Source: Clostridiales bacterium
Lineage (GTDB): Bacteria; Bacillota; Clostridia; Christensenellales; Aristaeellaceae
Length of the DNA: 42,163 nt
Assembly: GCA_012728435.1 (NCBI GenBank)
Contig: JAAYFC010000069.1
Location: 1-42,163, forward strand
Reading direction: 5' to 3'
The notes beneath the pieces were generated by a model that saw only the letters and a program-made list of their open reading frames with translations, searched no databases and was not told where the DNA came from. Positions 9,313 through 18,015 of this stretch are shown in pieces. Positions within the stretch are counted from its first letter, which is position 1; the number at the start of each line of letters is the position of its first letter. The translations under genes and the position numbers were made by a program.

Positions 9313-9345
9313 ATCAGGCAGATCCATCCGGACTGCCTGATTTTT
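9313..9345 (+). terminator. Rho-independent terminator after the flavodiiron gene
   Basis: ATCAGGCAG (9313-9321) pairs with CTGCCTGAT (9333-9341), followed by a T run. A 9-bp perfect stem with an 11-nt loop, 33 bp after the stop. Confidence 0.88.
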
Positions 9346-9740
9346 CGTCTAAAATTATATCCAAATGATTACAGGATGTTGATTTATTATGAAAAATATG
9401 CAACGGTGTTTCCTGGTTTGTATGGAATCTCATGTGGATAGGCACTGGGATAAAGCCGGCATGCAAGCTGTGGATAACTCGTGAAAAAAGGGCTTGATTT
9501 TTTCTGAAAACTGAGGTCTGTTTGATAAACCACTGAAAAAAACGCATTTTCTGTGGATAAGTCTGTGGACAGTGTGGACAGAACAGGTGTTTGAGGCGGT
9601 TTGCAAACCCGGTGATTTATGCACCTGCGTTCCTGAAATTGTGCCCAGAATGCAGGATAAATTATTGCAGAGCCTTGAATACACCCCAAATTATGCAGCA
9701 ACCTTCGAAATTATGCACCGCCTGGCATGTGGATACTCTG
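9346..9740. other. DnaA-box cluster in a gene-free region (candidate replication origin or DnaA-binding locus)
   Basis: The 581 bp between the flavodiiron gene and rlmH hold no credible gene. Perfect DnaA boxes TGTGGATAA (complement TTATCCACA) lie at 9469-9477 and 9552-9560. One-mismatch boxes are at 9433-9441 (TGTGGATAG) and 9728-9736 (TGTGGATAC). Two weaker TGTGGACAG copies sit head to tail at 9564-9572 and 9573-9581. On the plus strand TTATGCACC occurs at 9617-9625 and 9711-9719, and TTATGCAGC at 9691-9699; the last two lie in AAATTATGCA direct repeats 20 bp apart. An AT-rich stretch (about 9350-9402) precedes the boxes and could be an unwinding element. The rlmH-recF pair that follows is often near oriC in Bacillota. 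dnaA and dnaN are not in the window, so origin status is inference. Confidence 0.6.
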
Positions 9741-9787
9741 TGGGTGAAGGCAAACCATCTTGTCAACGTGTAGAAGGCTGCAGGCTA

Positions 9788-9796
9788 TGATATACT
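9788..9796 (+). promoter_or_regulatory. Extended -10 promoter element for rlmH-recF
   Basis: TGA followed by TATACT at 9791-9796, about 65 bp before the rlmH start. No strong -35 at normal spacing (a TTGTCA at 9760-9765 is too far, 25 bp). Confidence 0.5.
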
Positions 9797-9860
9797 GAAC
9801 AAACTGAAACAAGGAAAGACGGATGGCGTTTGTTTCAAATACAACTGGGAGAACAGCATT

Positions 9861-10331
9861 TTGCCGATACAGATCATTGCAGTGGGAAAACAGCGGGAAC
9901 ACCTGCTGAAGCTTGCGAAGGAGTATGAGCGCAGGCTGTCCCGCTACTGCAGGCTGAGCGTTGTTGAAGTGCAGGATGAAAAGGATCCTGGTGATGCAGC
10001 CGCCCTGGTACAGAGAACCCTTGAAACCGAGGGGCAGCGCATCCTGGACCGCATCAGGCCCCAGGACATCGTGGTGGCCCTGTGCATCGAAGGGAGCCAG
10101 TGGCACAGTGAGGAGCTGAGCCAGCGCATCCGCACCTGGCATGACGAATCTGCCAGCGTCTGCTTCATTATCGGCGGGTCCCTGGGCCTTTCCCAGGGCG
10201 TTCTGCAAAGGGCCAACCTGAAACTGTCCTTGTCCCGGATGACCTTTCCCCACCAGCTGGCCAGGGTGATGCTGCTTGAACAGCTGTACCGCGCCTACAA
10301 AATCATTTCCGGAGAAAGGTATCATAAGTAA
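9861..10331 (+). CDS. rlmH: 23S rRNA (pseudouridine(1915)-N(3))-methyltransferase RlmH
   Basis: SPOUT-class methyltransferase that N3-methylates pseudouridine 1915 in helix 69 of 23S rRNA. The 156 residues are family-normal. Visible motifs: IIAVGK at the start, VALCIEGSQWHSEELS, the knot region FIIGGSLGLSQGV (the usual G-G-x-x-G SAM loop), and the C-terminal LSRMTFPHQLARVMLLEQLYRA. The start is TTG at 9861 with GGGAGA about 8 bp upstream, giving the expected N-terminus. recF begins immediately after its stop, so the two genes form an operon. Confidence 0.96.
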   Translation: MPIQIIAVGKQREHLLKLAKEYERRLSRYCRLSVVEVQDEKDPGDAAALVQRTLETEGQRILDRIRPQDIVVALCIEGSQWHSEELSQRIRTWHDESASVCFIIGGSLGLSQGVLQRANLKLSLSRMTFPHQLARVMLLEQLYRAYKIISGERYHK

Positions 10332-11429
10332 ATGCGCTTGCTGCAATTACGGCTTCATCAGTTTCGCTCCTACGAGCAGCTAACCTTGATGCCGCCGCCA
10401 GGTATAACCATTTTGATTGGAGAGAATGGCGCTGGGAAAACCAATTTACTGGAAGCCATTCACCTTTGTTGCCTGGGCCGCAGCCACCGCACCAGTAACG
10501 ACCGGGACATGGTTAGGCTGGGCAGCAGCACCTGTGCAGTGCATGCGAGAGTGGCAAGGACATCGGTACAGGACGAGGTTGGCGTGCGGCTGTTTGCGGC
10601 GCAAGGGGAACGCAAAATTGTCTTTGTGAACGGGAAAACCGTCCAGCGTATGGGCGAGTTGATGGGGCACATGACCTGTGTCATGTTTTCGCCGGAGGAT
10701 CTGGATCTGGTGAAAGGCGCGCCCAAAGGCAGACGAACCTTCTTGGATATGCTTTTGTCCCAGAGTCAGGCAGCCTATTTTTACGCCTTGCAGCACTATA
10801 ACGCCGTCTTGCGCCAACGCAATGCCTTGCTCAAGGAGATTGCCAGGAACAAGGCACAAGCAAGTATGCTGGATATCTGGGACGAGCAGCTGTCAAAGGC
10901 TGCAGCGCCCATTGTTATCCAGCGACGGGACGCGGCGAACGCCATTAGCGATTTGGCGACAGATCATTATTCCTTTATCGCCAATCGTAAACAAGAGCGC
11001 TTTTTTATGCGGTATCAAGGCTCACTGATGGACAGCTTGGACCCAGAAGCCGATATGAGGAAACGGCTGGCAGCCTCCAGGGAGGACGATCTAAGGCGCC
11101 TGGCGACAGGCCCTGGCCCGCACAGGGATGATTTGCAGTTGATGCTCTCCGGCAATGATATGCGATCCTTCGCCTCTCAGGGACAAGCCAGGACAGCAGC
11201 CCTTGCGATGCGTCTGGCGCAGATTGACATCCTCACACGTGCGCATCAGGAGACGCCGCTTTTGCTTTTGGATGATGTGATGAGTGAGTTGGATGAGGGC
11301 CGGCAGGCGCGTTTATTAGTCCGTCTGGATCGCATGCAGACGCTTTTAACCTGTACTGAACTTAGCGGCATGCAAAATGTCCGTCCTTCCTGCGTGCTTA
11401 CAGTGAAGGACGGAACGGTTAAGGCTTGA
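10332..11429 (+). CDS. recF: DNA replication and repair protein RecF
   Basis: SMC-like ATPase that helps load RecA at single-strand gaps, with RecO and RecR. The 365 residues contain Walker A GENGAGKTN (residues 31-39), the signature SQGQARTAALAMRLA, and Walker B LLLLDDVMSELD. It begins directly after the rlmH stop, with GGAGAAAGG inside the rlmH end. In most Bacillota recF sits in the dnaA-dnaN-recF-gyrB block. Here it follows rlmH and is followed by a converging unrelated gene, so it is detached from gyrB on this side. Confidence 0.95.
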   Translation: MRLLQLRLHQFRSYEQLTLMPPPGITILIGENGAGKTNLLEAIHLCCLGRSHRTSNDRDMVRLGSSTCAVHARVARTSVQDEVGVRLFAAQGERKIVFVNGKTVQRMGELMGHMTCVMFSPEDLDLVKGAPKGRRTFLDMLLSQSQAAYFYALQHYNAVLRQRNALLKEIARNKAQASMLDIWDEQLSKAAAPIVIQRRDAANAISDLATDHYSFIANRKQERFFMRYQGSLMDSLDPEADMRKRLAASREDDLRRLATGPGPHRDDLQLMLSGNDMRSFASQGQARTAALAMRLAQIDILTRAHQETPLLLLDDVMSELDEGRQARLLVRLDRMQTLLTCTELSGMQNVRPSCVLTVKDGTVKA

Positions 11430-11434
11430 TCACT

Positions 11435-12271
11435 TTATAAGCGCGGCAGGCTGAGGACCGCTTTTCGCCATTGTGTTTGGAATATGACTGCGGAATGCAT
11501 TCTGTTTTCCGCTTTTTTTTGTGTTGCCTTTGCCGCGATCTCATACAGAGCAGGTCCGGCAGTCCAATCATGCAGCGCCCTGGTTCCTTGGTTGCCAAAG
11601 AAAGTAAAGGCCAAGGATCCCAGGGCATAGACATTGGCATATTCATCCAATGCGGCACCAATCACATAGCCTTCCGGCGGGATATACCAGCTGGTTCCCG
11701 AGAGCTTGGGGTGGGGGACGCTTGTCGGAAAGCGCTCAAAATGGTTGATAGAGGAAAGCAAGGGGCGTTTTCTTTCAAAATCAATCAGAAGATGGTGGTC
11801 TGAAAGTCCTGCTATCAGATAGTCCATGGTGGTCGCTTGTACAAGGGCACTTGCCAACTGATCAAAAATGGATAGCTTTTCTATCAAAGGCAGACTGCGT
11901 AGATGTTCCATGTGCAGCTGCAAGGGCGCTAGTGCATAGCCATCGAACCACTGAAAGACCAGCGCATAGCCTTGCGCGGTTGGGAATTCGTGCAGCACCT
12001 GATTGATGGCGGGGTGTTGAAGTCTTACATACTTTGGATAGGCTGCGCGTAGACGACTTACAGCCGCATCGGGTTCACCCGCGTACATCAGCGTTGACGC
12101 TCCGGCATATTTAATAAAGTACTTATGCTCTCCAGCATCTACACCAAAGCCCAGGTTGCCGGAGATCAATTGATCGAATACGCAAAATACCCGCCCAAAG
12201 TTTTTCAGCCAGGACAGGTCATGCCAGGATTTTAAACGGACGCTCAGCCCATCATGAACGAGGGTAATCAT
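11435..12271 (-). CDS. Protein-kinase-like protein, possibly catalytically impaired
   Basis: A 278-residue cytoplasmic protein with a eukaryotic-like kinase fold. Landmarks: Lys54 in KYFIKYAGA (the VAIK lysine), a catalytic-loop equivalent around Asp158 (GLSDHHLLIDF), a position matching DFG that reads SINHF (Asn176 instead of Asp), then GTSWYIPPE (activation/APE region, 192-200) and DEYANVYALGSLAFTFFG. The DFG Asp to Asn change and missing canonical HRD suggest weak or no phosphotransfer; it may be a pseudokinase or bind small molecules. Its start overlaps the MATE stop by ATGA, so the two are coupled and a link to transport is plausible. Aminoglycoside-phosphotransferase kinship is an alternative. 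Confidence 0.65.
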   Translation of the reverse strand: MITLVHDGLSVRLKSWHDLSWLKNFGRVFCVFDQLISGNLGFGVDAGEHKYFIKYAGASTLMYAGEPDAAVSRLRAAYPKYVRLQHPAINQVLHEFPTAQGYALVFQWFDGYALAPLQLHMEHLRSLPLIEKLSIFDQLASALVQATTMDYLIAGLSDHHLLIDFERKRPLLSSINHFERFPTSVPHPKLSGTSWYIPPEGYVIGAALDEYANVYALGSLAFTFFGNQGTRALHDWTAGPALYEIAAKATQKKAENRMHSAVIFQTQWRKAVLSLPRL

Positions 12272-13653
12272 GGGTGTTTTGTAACAGGTTCATGATGCTC
12301 GCGCGTGACATGATGAATCCACTTGTTACCCTTTAAACGCCTGTTTGCGATAATCCATTTGAAAGTCTGATCCACGCGGGTTAAGAAATACACCCAATGC
12401 AGCGGCAGCTTCAGCACAAAGGCACCGATGAAGGCGGACGGCAATACAATCAGCCAACCACAGATGGTATCCACCATCATCACAAAGCGGTTGTCGCCAG
12501 CCCCCCGGTTGATCCCCACAAAGCAGGATCCGTGATAGCTGGTGCCAATAAGCGTTAGCACACAGACATTGACCATCTTGACCGCAAGGTCCGCAGCATC
12601 CGGCGTTAAGCTGTAAAGGTTGATGAAGGGCTTTCTGATGAGGAAGACGAGTGCAGCCATCAGGATGCCAAAAACCAGGAACATCACCTGAATGGTTTTA
12701 GCGTATTCTTTGACCAGTTTCATGTTGTTTTCACCCACCGCCTTGCCGACCATCACGGCTGCGCCGCCAGCCAGGGCGAAGGTGAACAGTGTGCCCAGGT
12801 TCATCAAAGAATCCACCACACCTGCAGCGTTGCTCATCAGGATACCAAGTTGGCCAATGATAACCATCTTGAGCATGCCGATGACAGCCCACTGCGCGTC
12901 GGTAATACCTACCGGCAGGCCAAAGCGGAAGTAATCCTGCCAGGCCCAGGTTTCCTGATGGCGGATGAAGCTGATACGGAAGGGGATTGCCTTTTGCACC
13001 TTGGTGCAGTACCAGATGACAAGCAAGTTCTCAATGATACGCGCCAACAAAGTGGCGATGGCAGCACCTTGCACGCCCAGGGCGGGAAAGCCCAGTTTGC
13101 CAAAGATGAGCACATAGTTTAAACCGACATTGGCAAAAAGGGAAACCACCGTCGTATAGATGGTGATGCGGACAATCTCAACGCCCTTGAGCATGCCTAT
13201 GAGGCAAGCGGTGATGGCATAGGGGAGATAGGAAAAGGAAACCAAGGGCAGATATCGAAGCGCGATGTTGACAGCTTCCGTTTCCCGCCTGTTGATGACA
13301 ATGTGCAGGATATCACGGGGGAAGAGTTGAATGAGCAGGATGAAAACAGTCGCTACAGCCATCGCCATGCACATCACAGCGGCTGCAACGGCTTTGATAC
13401 TCCTAGTATCCTTCTTTCCCCAATATTGGGAGACCAGCACGATGGAACCGCTGGCCAAGCCAGTTAAAAAAGCAATGGCCAAATTCGTGATGCTGTTGGA
13501 CTGCACAACCGCCGCGAAAGACAGACCCTGTGCGTCCAACTGGCTCACCATCAAGTTATCTGCCAGCACAATCAGCAGGTTGATGACAGCCTGAAATGCT
13601 GCTGGCAAGGACAGCCGCAAAATGGTTTTGTAAAAATCGCGATCTTTAATCAT
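12268..13653 (-). CDS. MATE family efflux transporter
   Basis: Cation-coupled multidrug/toxin antiporter of the inner membrane, 461 residues with about 12 hydrophobic segments in two pseudo-symmetric halves. Family-like stretches include ILRLSLPAAFQAVINLLIVLAD at the start, SQYWGKKD after helix 2, and GVQGAAIATLLARIIE in helix 6. The substrate is unknown. The ATG at 13653 has GAGGGA upstream and a very good sigma-A promoter with a dyad over its -10. The 3' end overlaps the kinase-like gene. The sequence is distinct from the second MATE gene at 36278-37618. Confidence 0.92.
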   Translation of the reverse strand: MIKDRDFYKTILRLSLPAAFQAVINLLIVLADNLMVSQLDAQGLSFAAVVQSNSITNLAIAFLTGLASGSIVLVSQYWGKKDTRSIKAVAAAVMCMAMAVATVFILLIQLFPRDILHIVINRRETEAVNIALRYLPLVSFSYLPYAITACLIGMLKGVEIVRITIYTTVVSLFANVGLNYVLIFGKLGFPALGVQGAAIATLLARIIENLLVIWYCTKVQKAIPFRISFIRHQETWAWQDYFRFGLPVGITDAQWAVIGMLKMVIIGQLGILMSNAAGVVDSLMNLGTLFTFALAGGAAVMVGKAVGENNMKLVKEYAKTIQVMFLVFGILMAALVFLIRKPFINLYSLTPDAADLAVKMVNVCVLTLIGTSYHGSCFVGINRGAGDNRFVMMVDTICGWLIVLPSAFIGAFVLKLPLHWVYFLTRVDQTFKWIIANRRLKGNKWIHHVTREHHEPVTKHP

Positions 13654-13675
13654 GGAATCCCTCTTTGTTTGCTAC

Positions 13676-13708
13676 GCGCATTATAGCAATGCGCCTCCAT
13701 GTGGTCAA
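13676..13708 (-). promoter_or_regulatory. Strong promoter with dyad over the -10 (MATE-kinase operon)
   Basis: On the minus strand TTGACC (complement of 13703-13708), 17 bp, then TGC-TATAAT (complement of 13680-13685), an extended -10. GCGCATT (13676-13682), ATAGC, AATGCGC (13688-13694) is a 7-bp inverted repeat covering the -10, a likely repressor site. Confidence 0.75.
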
Positions 13709-13761
13709 TCTTAGTCCCTGACAAAAGCGTGCGAAACACAAAACGACTGTCGGATTTATCC

Positions 13762-13831
13762 AAACAAGTCTCATTTGCCTCATAGACCAAGTAAAGCAAT
13801 TGATATTTATTAATGCACTATGAATTGGTCT
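13762..13831. repeat. Widely spaced inverted repeat AGACCAA...TTGGTCT upstream of sodA
   Basis: AGACCAA just upstream of an AT-rich ~30-bp spacer, matched by TTGGTCT, in the 251-bp gap between the divergent MATE and superoxide dismutase genes. It could be a looped operator; no regulator family is recognised. Coordinates are approximate. Confidence 0.3.
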
Positions 13832-13904
13832 GTTTGTTACATATGTTTGAGTCGTCCGTTGCGGGGTAACAATATGATACCACGACCATCTAAGGAGGAA
13901 GACC

Positions 13905-14513
<609 letters not shown>

Positions 14514-14526
14514 GGTTTGCGCATAG

Positions 14527-14558
14527 ATAAAGGGCGACGTGTACACGCCGCCCTTTAT
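14527..14558. terminator. Bidirectional hairpin between sodA and the converging secreted-protein gene
   Basis: ATAAAGGGCG (14527-14536) pairs with CGCCCTTTAT (14549-14558). The loop itself contains the palindrome CGTGTACACG. It lies 13 bp after the sodA stop and 15 bp beyond the other gene's stop. There is no long T tract beyond the stem. Confidence 0.65.
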
Positions 14559-14573
14559 GCTGGAAGACTTTGC

Positions 14574-15299
14574 TTAGTCTGCGTCGACATATGGCATGAT
14601 TGCTACAATCTGGTCCTCAATGTATATAAAGTAGTAAAGTGTGTTGCTGGTGCTAATGTAGTTGTTGAAGAATTCAACAGCATTTCGTGCCCGGACAGGA
14701 TTGTTCTTCGTGCCGTAGTAGAACAGACAATTGGGGGCAGTCTTATATTTGTATAGATAGACGGTCTCGTTCACATAGGAGGACAGGTTGCTTTTGTCCT
14801 GGTATTTAAGGCTCACAAGGTCCGCGCTGACGGTGGCGATGCCATCAGATAAAGTATAGTCGATGATGTAACCGGCTGATACACGGGTTCTGCGCTCGCT
14901 GGGGCGGCGCTGTAAGTAAATGGTATAGGTGTTTTGCGCTGTGAGGATACTGCCCTCCCCATAAACAGACACTGTTATCTGTACAGCCTGCGGGTCATCG
15001 GTCATCTGAATAATCTGGGATTTCTGCCCGCTGGCAACCACTTGACCATTCACGGTAACCACCGCATTGCTGGCGGAAGTCGTGGGGGTAAAGGTGATGC
15101 GGGAAACCCAGCTGGCAACAGTCAGCAAATAGGTGTTTTGGTAGGGGTCAAAATGCTCGGGCAGCATTTTGCCTGTGTTGGGCGCGTTGTGTACCAGGCT
15201 GGCTAGGCGCTCAGGCGGCAGCATTGGTTGCGCCAGGGCCAGCGGCGCTAAAGTGAGCAGGAGCAGTGTTGCAAGCAAAAGACTAAGTAGTTTTTTCAT
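14574..15299 (-). CDS. Secreted protein with cadherin-like beta-sandwich domain
   Basis: A 241-residue exported protein of unknown function. Residues 1-25 form a clear signal peptide (MKKLLSLLLATLLLL... ending ALAQP). Residues ~45-125 resemble the cadherin-like beta-sandwich (Cadherin_beta) domain found in bacterial surface proteins: FDPYQNTYLLTVASWVSRITFTPTTS, then VTVNGQVV and NTYTIYLQRR. The C-terminal ~110 residues are polar, rich in Tyr, Ser and Asn, and unrecognised. There is no lipobox, LPxTG or C-terminal membrane segment. The ATG at 15299 is chosen over a frame six codons longer because GGAGG lies just upstream. Confidence 0.7.
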   Translation of the reverse strand: MKKLLSLLLATLLLLTLAPLALAQPMLPPERLASLVHNAPNTGKMLPEHFDPYQNTYLLTVASWVSRITFTPTTSASNAVVTVNGQVVASGQKSQIIQMTDDPQAVQITVSVYGEGSILTAQNTYTIYLQRRPSERRTRVSAGYIIDYTLSDGIATVSADLVSLKYQDKSNLSSYVNETVYLYKYKTAPNCLFYYGTKNNPVRARNAVEFFNNYISTSNTLYYFIYIEDQIVAIMPYVDAD

Positions 15300-15338
15300 C
15301 TGTAAATCCTCCTTCATCAGTGTCTACATATCAAACGC

Positions 15339-15368
15339 GCAAGAAGACAGATTTCTTGCAGCGTTTTT
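15339..15368. terminator. Hairpin between aspartokinase and the secreted protein gene
   Basis: GCAAGAA (15339-15345) pairs with TTCTTGC (15353-15359). On the minus strand it follows the aspartokinase stop but has only a short T run; the seven T at 15364-15370 lie on the plus-strand side. It may act as a weak terminator for aspartokinase transcription. Confidence 0.4.
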
Positions 15369-16685
15369 TTACTCCCTGATAAATGCGTCGTAGATTGCTT
15401 TAATCGCGGATTCTAGATGATGCTCATCCACGCCAATGATAATAGACAACTCGCTGGGGGCCTGAAACATGGTGCGGATGGTGATGCCCTGTTCCGCCAC
15501 TGCGGTAAACAAGCGCGCGATGGTGCCGTGCAGTTTAAACAGGCCTGCTCCCACACAGGCAACCAGGGCAATGCCTTCTTGCACATTGATGGCGTCCGGG
15601 TGAACGGCTGCCTCTATTTCGTCCATGATGACAGTGCGTTTGGAGTTGAGGGCGTCCGTATTCACCATCACGCATAGCGCATCAATGCCTGTGGGCAGAT
15701 GCTCAAAGTTGATGCAGTGTTTTTCAAGAACGGACAGCACCTTGCGGCCAAAGCCAATCTCGTCATTCATCTTCATCTTCTCAAGGATGATTGTGGTAAA
15801 GCCGCGTCTGCCGGCGATGCCCGTGACAGCGGGCAGCTTGCCTATCTGCCGCAGGGTGTGCACTATCAAGGTGCCAGGATGCTGCGGATTGGCAGTGTTT
15901 CTGATGCTGGTGGGGATGCCCGCGTTGCGCACCGGAAAGACCGCATCCTCGTGCATGACACTGGCGCCCATATAACTCAATTCCCGCAATTCTCGGTAGG
16001 TCAGGCTGCTGATATAGCTGGCATCCTCAATGATACGCGGGTCGGCTGAGCGAAAGCCAGTGACGTCCGTCCAGTTCTCATATAAATCCGCGTCCAAGGC
16101 AGCCGCGACCAAAGCGCCGCTCACGTCGCTGCCGCCTCTTGTGAAGGTGCAAATGTTACTCTCTTCGTCCGCGCCGTAAAAACCGGGGATGACCGCCTTC
16201 CTGTGCTTTTTGAGCGCATCCTTGATAAGGCGCAAGGTGGCAGCCTGGTTCAGTTTACCCAGGCTGTCAAAGCGAACAATGTCCTTCGCGTCAACAAAGG
16301 GAAGATTCATCCATTTGGCGAACAGTTTGGCGCACAGGTATTCACCGCGGCTGGCAACATAGGAAATGCTGGCGCCTGTTTGCAGGGCGCTTTTGACCTC
16401 CATCAACTCGCTGTCAATGATATGATCATCGATCTCAAGTTCCCGTGCGATATCCTGATAGCGCTCTGTCACCAGGGCAAATTCGGCGTCAAAGGAAGCG
16501 CCGCGCTGTGCCTTGTTGTGGCAGGTGAGCAACAGGTCTGTGATCTTCTGGTCTGTATCGCTGCGCTTGCCAGGCGCGCTGACGACGACATAGCGGCGCC
16601 TGGGCTCCAGTGCCAGAATATCCTTGACCATATGGAAATGCGCGGCGTCCGCCAGGGAGGAACCCCCGAATTTTGCGACGATCAT
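15369..16685 (-). CDS. Aspartate kinase
   Basis: Phosphorylates aspartate, first step to lysine, threonine, methionine and diaminopimelate. The 438 residues include the N-terminal KFGGSSLADA motif, a Ser/Gly SAPGKRSDTD segment, TRGGSDVSGALVAAAL, the ENWTDVTGFRSADPR aspartate/ATP region, and two C-terminal ACT-type regulatory domains (~300-438), suggesting end-product feedback. It is monofunctional, without a fused homoserine dehydrogenase. The open frame extends 41 codons upstream, but GGAGG precedes the ATG at 16685 and the family N-terminus starts exactly there. No lysine riboswitch fits in the ~90-nt leader predicted from the promoter. Which paralogue (lysC or thrA-like) is not decidable. 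Confidence 0.93.
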   Translation of the reverse strand: MIVAKFGGSSLADAAHFHMVKDILALEPRRRYVVVSAPGKRSDTDQKITDLLLTCHNKAQRGASFDAEFALVTERYQDIARELEIDDHIIDSELMEVKSALQTGASISYVASRGEYLCAKLFAKWMNLPFVDAKDIVRFDSLGKLNQAATLRLIKDALKKHRKAVIPGFYGADEESNICTFTRGGSDVSGALVAAALDADLYENWTDVTGFRSADPRIIEDASYISSLTYRELRELSYMGASVMHEDAVFPVRNAGIPTSIRNTANPQHPGTLIVHTLRQIGKLPAVTGIAGRRGFTTIILEKMKMNDEIGFGRKVLSVLEKHCINFEHLPTGIDALCVMVNTDALNSKRTVIMDEIEAAVHPDAINVQEGIALVACVGAGLFKLHGTIARLFTAVAEQGITIRTMFQAPSELSIIIGVDEHHLESAIKAIYDAFIRE

Positions 16686-16778
16686 GTATGCCTCCAGAAT
16701 TGCATTTTGAACAACGAATAACACGAAACGGCTGCTGTTCATGGAATTGCTCGTTATGCACGGCCAACCCCTGAGACA

Positions 16779-16808
16779 ATCATAGCATATCCTGCAAACA
16801 GCCTTCAA
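16779..16808 (-). promoter_or_regulatory. Candidate aspartokinase promoter
   Basis: On the minus strand TTGAAG (complement of 16803-16808), 18 bp, TGC-TATGAT (complement of 16779-16784, extended -10). It diverges from the promoter at 16822-16850. Confidence 0.5.
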
Positions 16809-16821
16809 TCCTGAGCCTTTG

Positions 16822-16850
16822 GTGACAAGATGCGCTGTGCATGGTATAAT
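16822..16850 (+). promoter_or_regulatory. Sigma-A promoter for the flippase-like/GDPD operon
   Basis: GTGACA (16822-16827), 17 bp, TGG-TATAAT (TATAAT at 16845-16850, extended -10). It places the transcript start near 16857 and so excludes the ATG at 16830 as a start codon. Confidence 0.85.
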
Positions 16851-16886
16851 TTGGCCGATATCATAAATCTGGTTTGGAAAGGGCTT

Positions 16887-18002
16887 ATGGCAAAGCTAAG
16901 CAACGAAAAACGCGGCATGCTGCTGAATATTGGATTCATCGTTCTTACGCTGTTGCTGATGCTGTATTTGGTCTCAAAAGCTGGGGATCCCAAGCTAATT
17001 TTAAACGCCTTCACGACCATCCATCCCTGGTGGCTGCTGGGTGCCATTGGCTGCTTTGCAGTGCATGTGCTGCTGGAAGGGCTGATCCTACGGGTATTTT
17101 TTTATTTTCAGAAGGTGGCAATCAGCTGGGGTTCCTGCAATCTGGTGGGCTTGATTGGCATGTATTATTCATCCATCACACCGGCGGCAACTGGTGGTCA
17201 GCCGATGCAGGCCTTCGCCTTTAAAAAGCGCGGTGTCCCTTCTGGTATTGGTTATTCTTCCCTGGCGGTAAAGTTTTTCTGCTGGCAATGCGCCCTGCTC
17301 CTCATTGGTGCGATGCTGTGGATTGCGAAGGGCAGCTATGTGTATGCCCTTTTAGGCAAAGGGATATGGCTGGTAGCTTTAGGGTTTTTCTTTAACTCCC
17401 TCATGGTATCCATCGTTATTCTGCTTGCCATCAACCGCAACCTGGTTCGTGCCATCATCATCTTTTTTGTCAACCTGGGCTTCCGGGTTCGCCTCATCAA
17501 AAACAAGGAGCGGACCTCATCCAGGATGGACGCTGCCTTGGTCGATTTCCACTCCAGTGTGGAGATTTTGACCAAAAAGCCCAAGCAGTTCTTGGTGCTG
17601 TTCATCATTTCTATGATTCAGGTAACGGCGTTGATGAGCGTGCTGTACTTTATCTACCGCGGGTTTTCGCTCACCAACCATACTTACTCGCAAATTCTTG
17701 CAATCCAGTTTTTACTGTATATCACGGCCTCCTTTACGCCGCTGCCGGGAGCATCCGGTGCGCAGGAAGGTGGGTTTTACTTCTTCTTCCGCAACTTTTT
17801 TCCGGATGCCTACATTTTCGCAGCGCTGTTGATCTGGCGGTTTGTAACTTATTATCTCTTTATTATCGTGGGCTTCTTCGCAGTGTTTGCCGATCAGACG
17901 ATGACCTTGCACCGCAATCGAAAGAAGCGCCTGGACATGCAGCTTGATGAGCCGCTGCAAATGGATGAAGAAATCATTGATGAAAATGAAAATGCAATAT
18001 AA
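16887..18002 (+). CDS. Lysylphosphatidylglycerol synthase-like transmembrane (flippase) protein, UPF0104 family
   Basis: A 371-residue polytopic membrane protein resembling the N-terminal flippase half of MprF, without the aminoacyl-transferase half. Eight or so hydrophobic segments, plus the family signatures SSITPAATGGQPMQAF (~98-113) and PLPGASGAQEGGFYFFF (~293-309). The C-terminal tail is charged and acidic. Relatives are thought to flip or transport lipids; the substrate here is unknown. The ATG at 16887 is supported by GGAAAGGG and by the promoter position. A GDPD gene follows 13 bp after its stop, hinting at a lipid or glycerophosphodiester theme for the operon. Confidence 0.85.
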   Translation: MAKLSNEKRGMLLNIGFIVLTLLLMLYLVSKAGDPKLILNAFTTIHPWWLLGAIGCFAVHVLLEGLILRVFFYFQKVAISWGSCNLVGLIGMYYSSITPAATGGQPMQAFAFKKRGVPSGIGYSSLAVKFFCWQCALLLIGAMLWIAKGSYVYALLGKGIWLVALGFFFNSLMVSIVILLAINRNLVRAIIIFFVNLGFRVRLIKNKERTSSRMDAALVDFHSSVEILTKKPKQFLVLFIISMIQVTALMSVLYFIYRGFSLTNHTYSQILAIQFLLYITASFTPLPGASGAQEGGFYFFFRNFFPDAYIFAALLIWRFVTYYLFIIVGFFAVFADQTMTLHRNRKKRLDMQLDEPLQMDEEIIDENENAI

Positions 18003-18015
18003 GGATGGATTATCG

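Noticed and set aside
9387-9701. Minus-strand open frame of 104 residues in the rlmH upstream region
   Set aside because: Low-complexity composition, no ribosome binding site or family resemblance, and it covers the DnaA-box cluster; chance frame.
16686-16778. Lysine riboswitch ahead of aspartokinase
   Set aside because: The predicted leader is only ~90 nt and shows no riboswitch-like helices or terminator.
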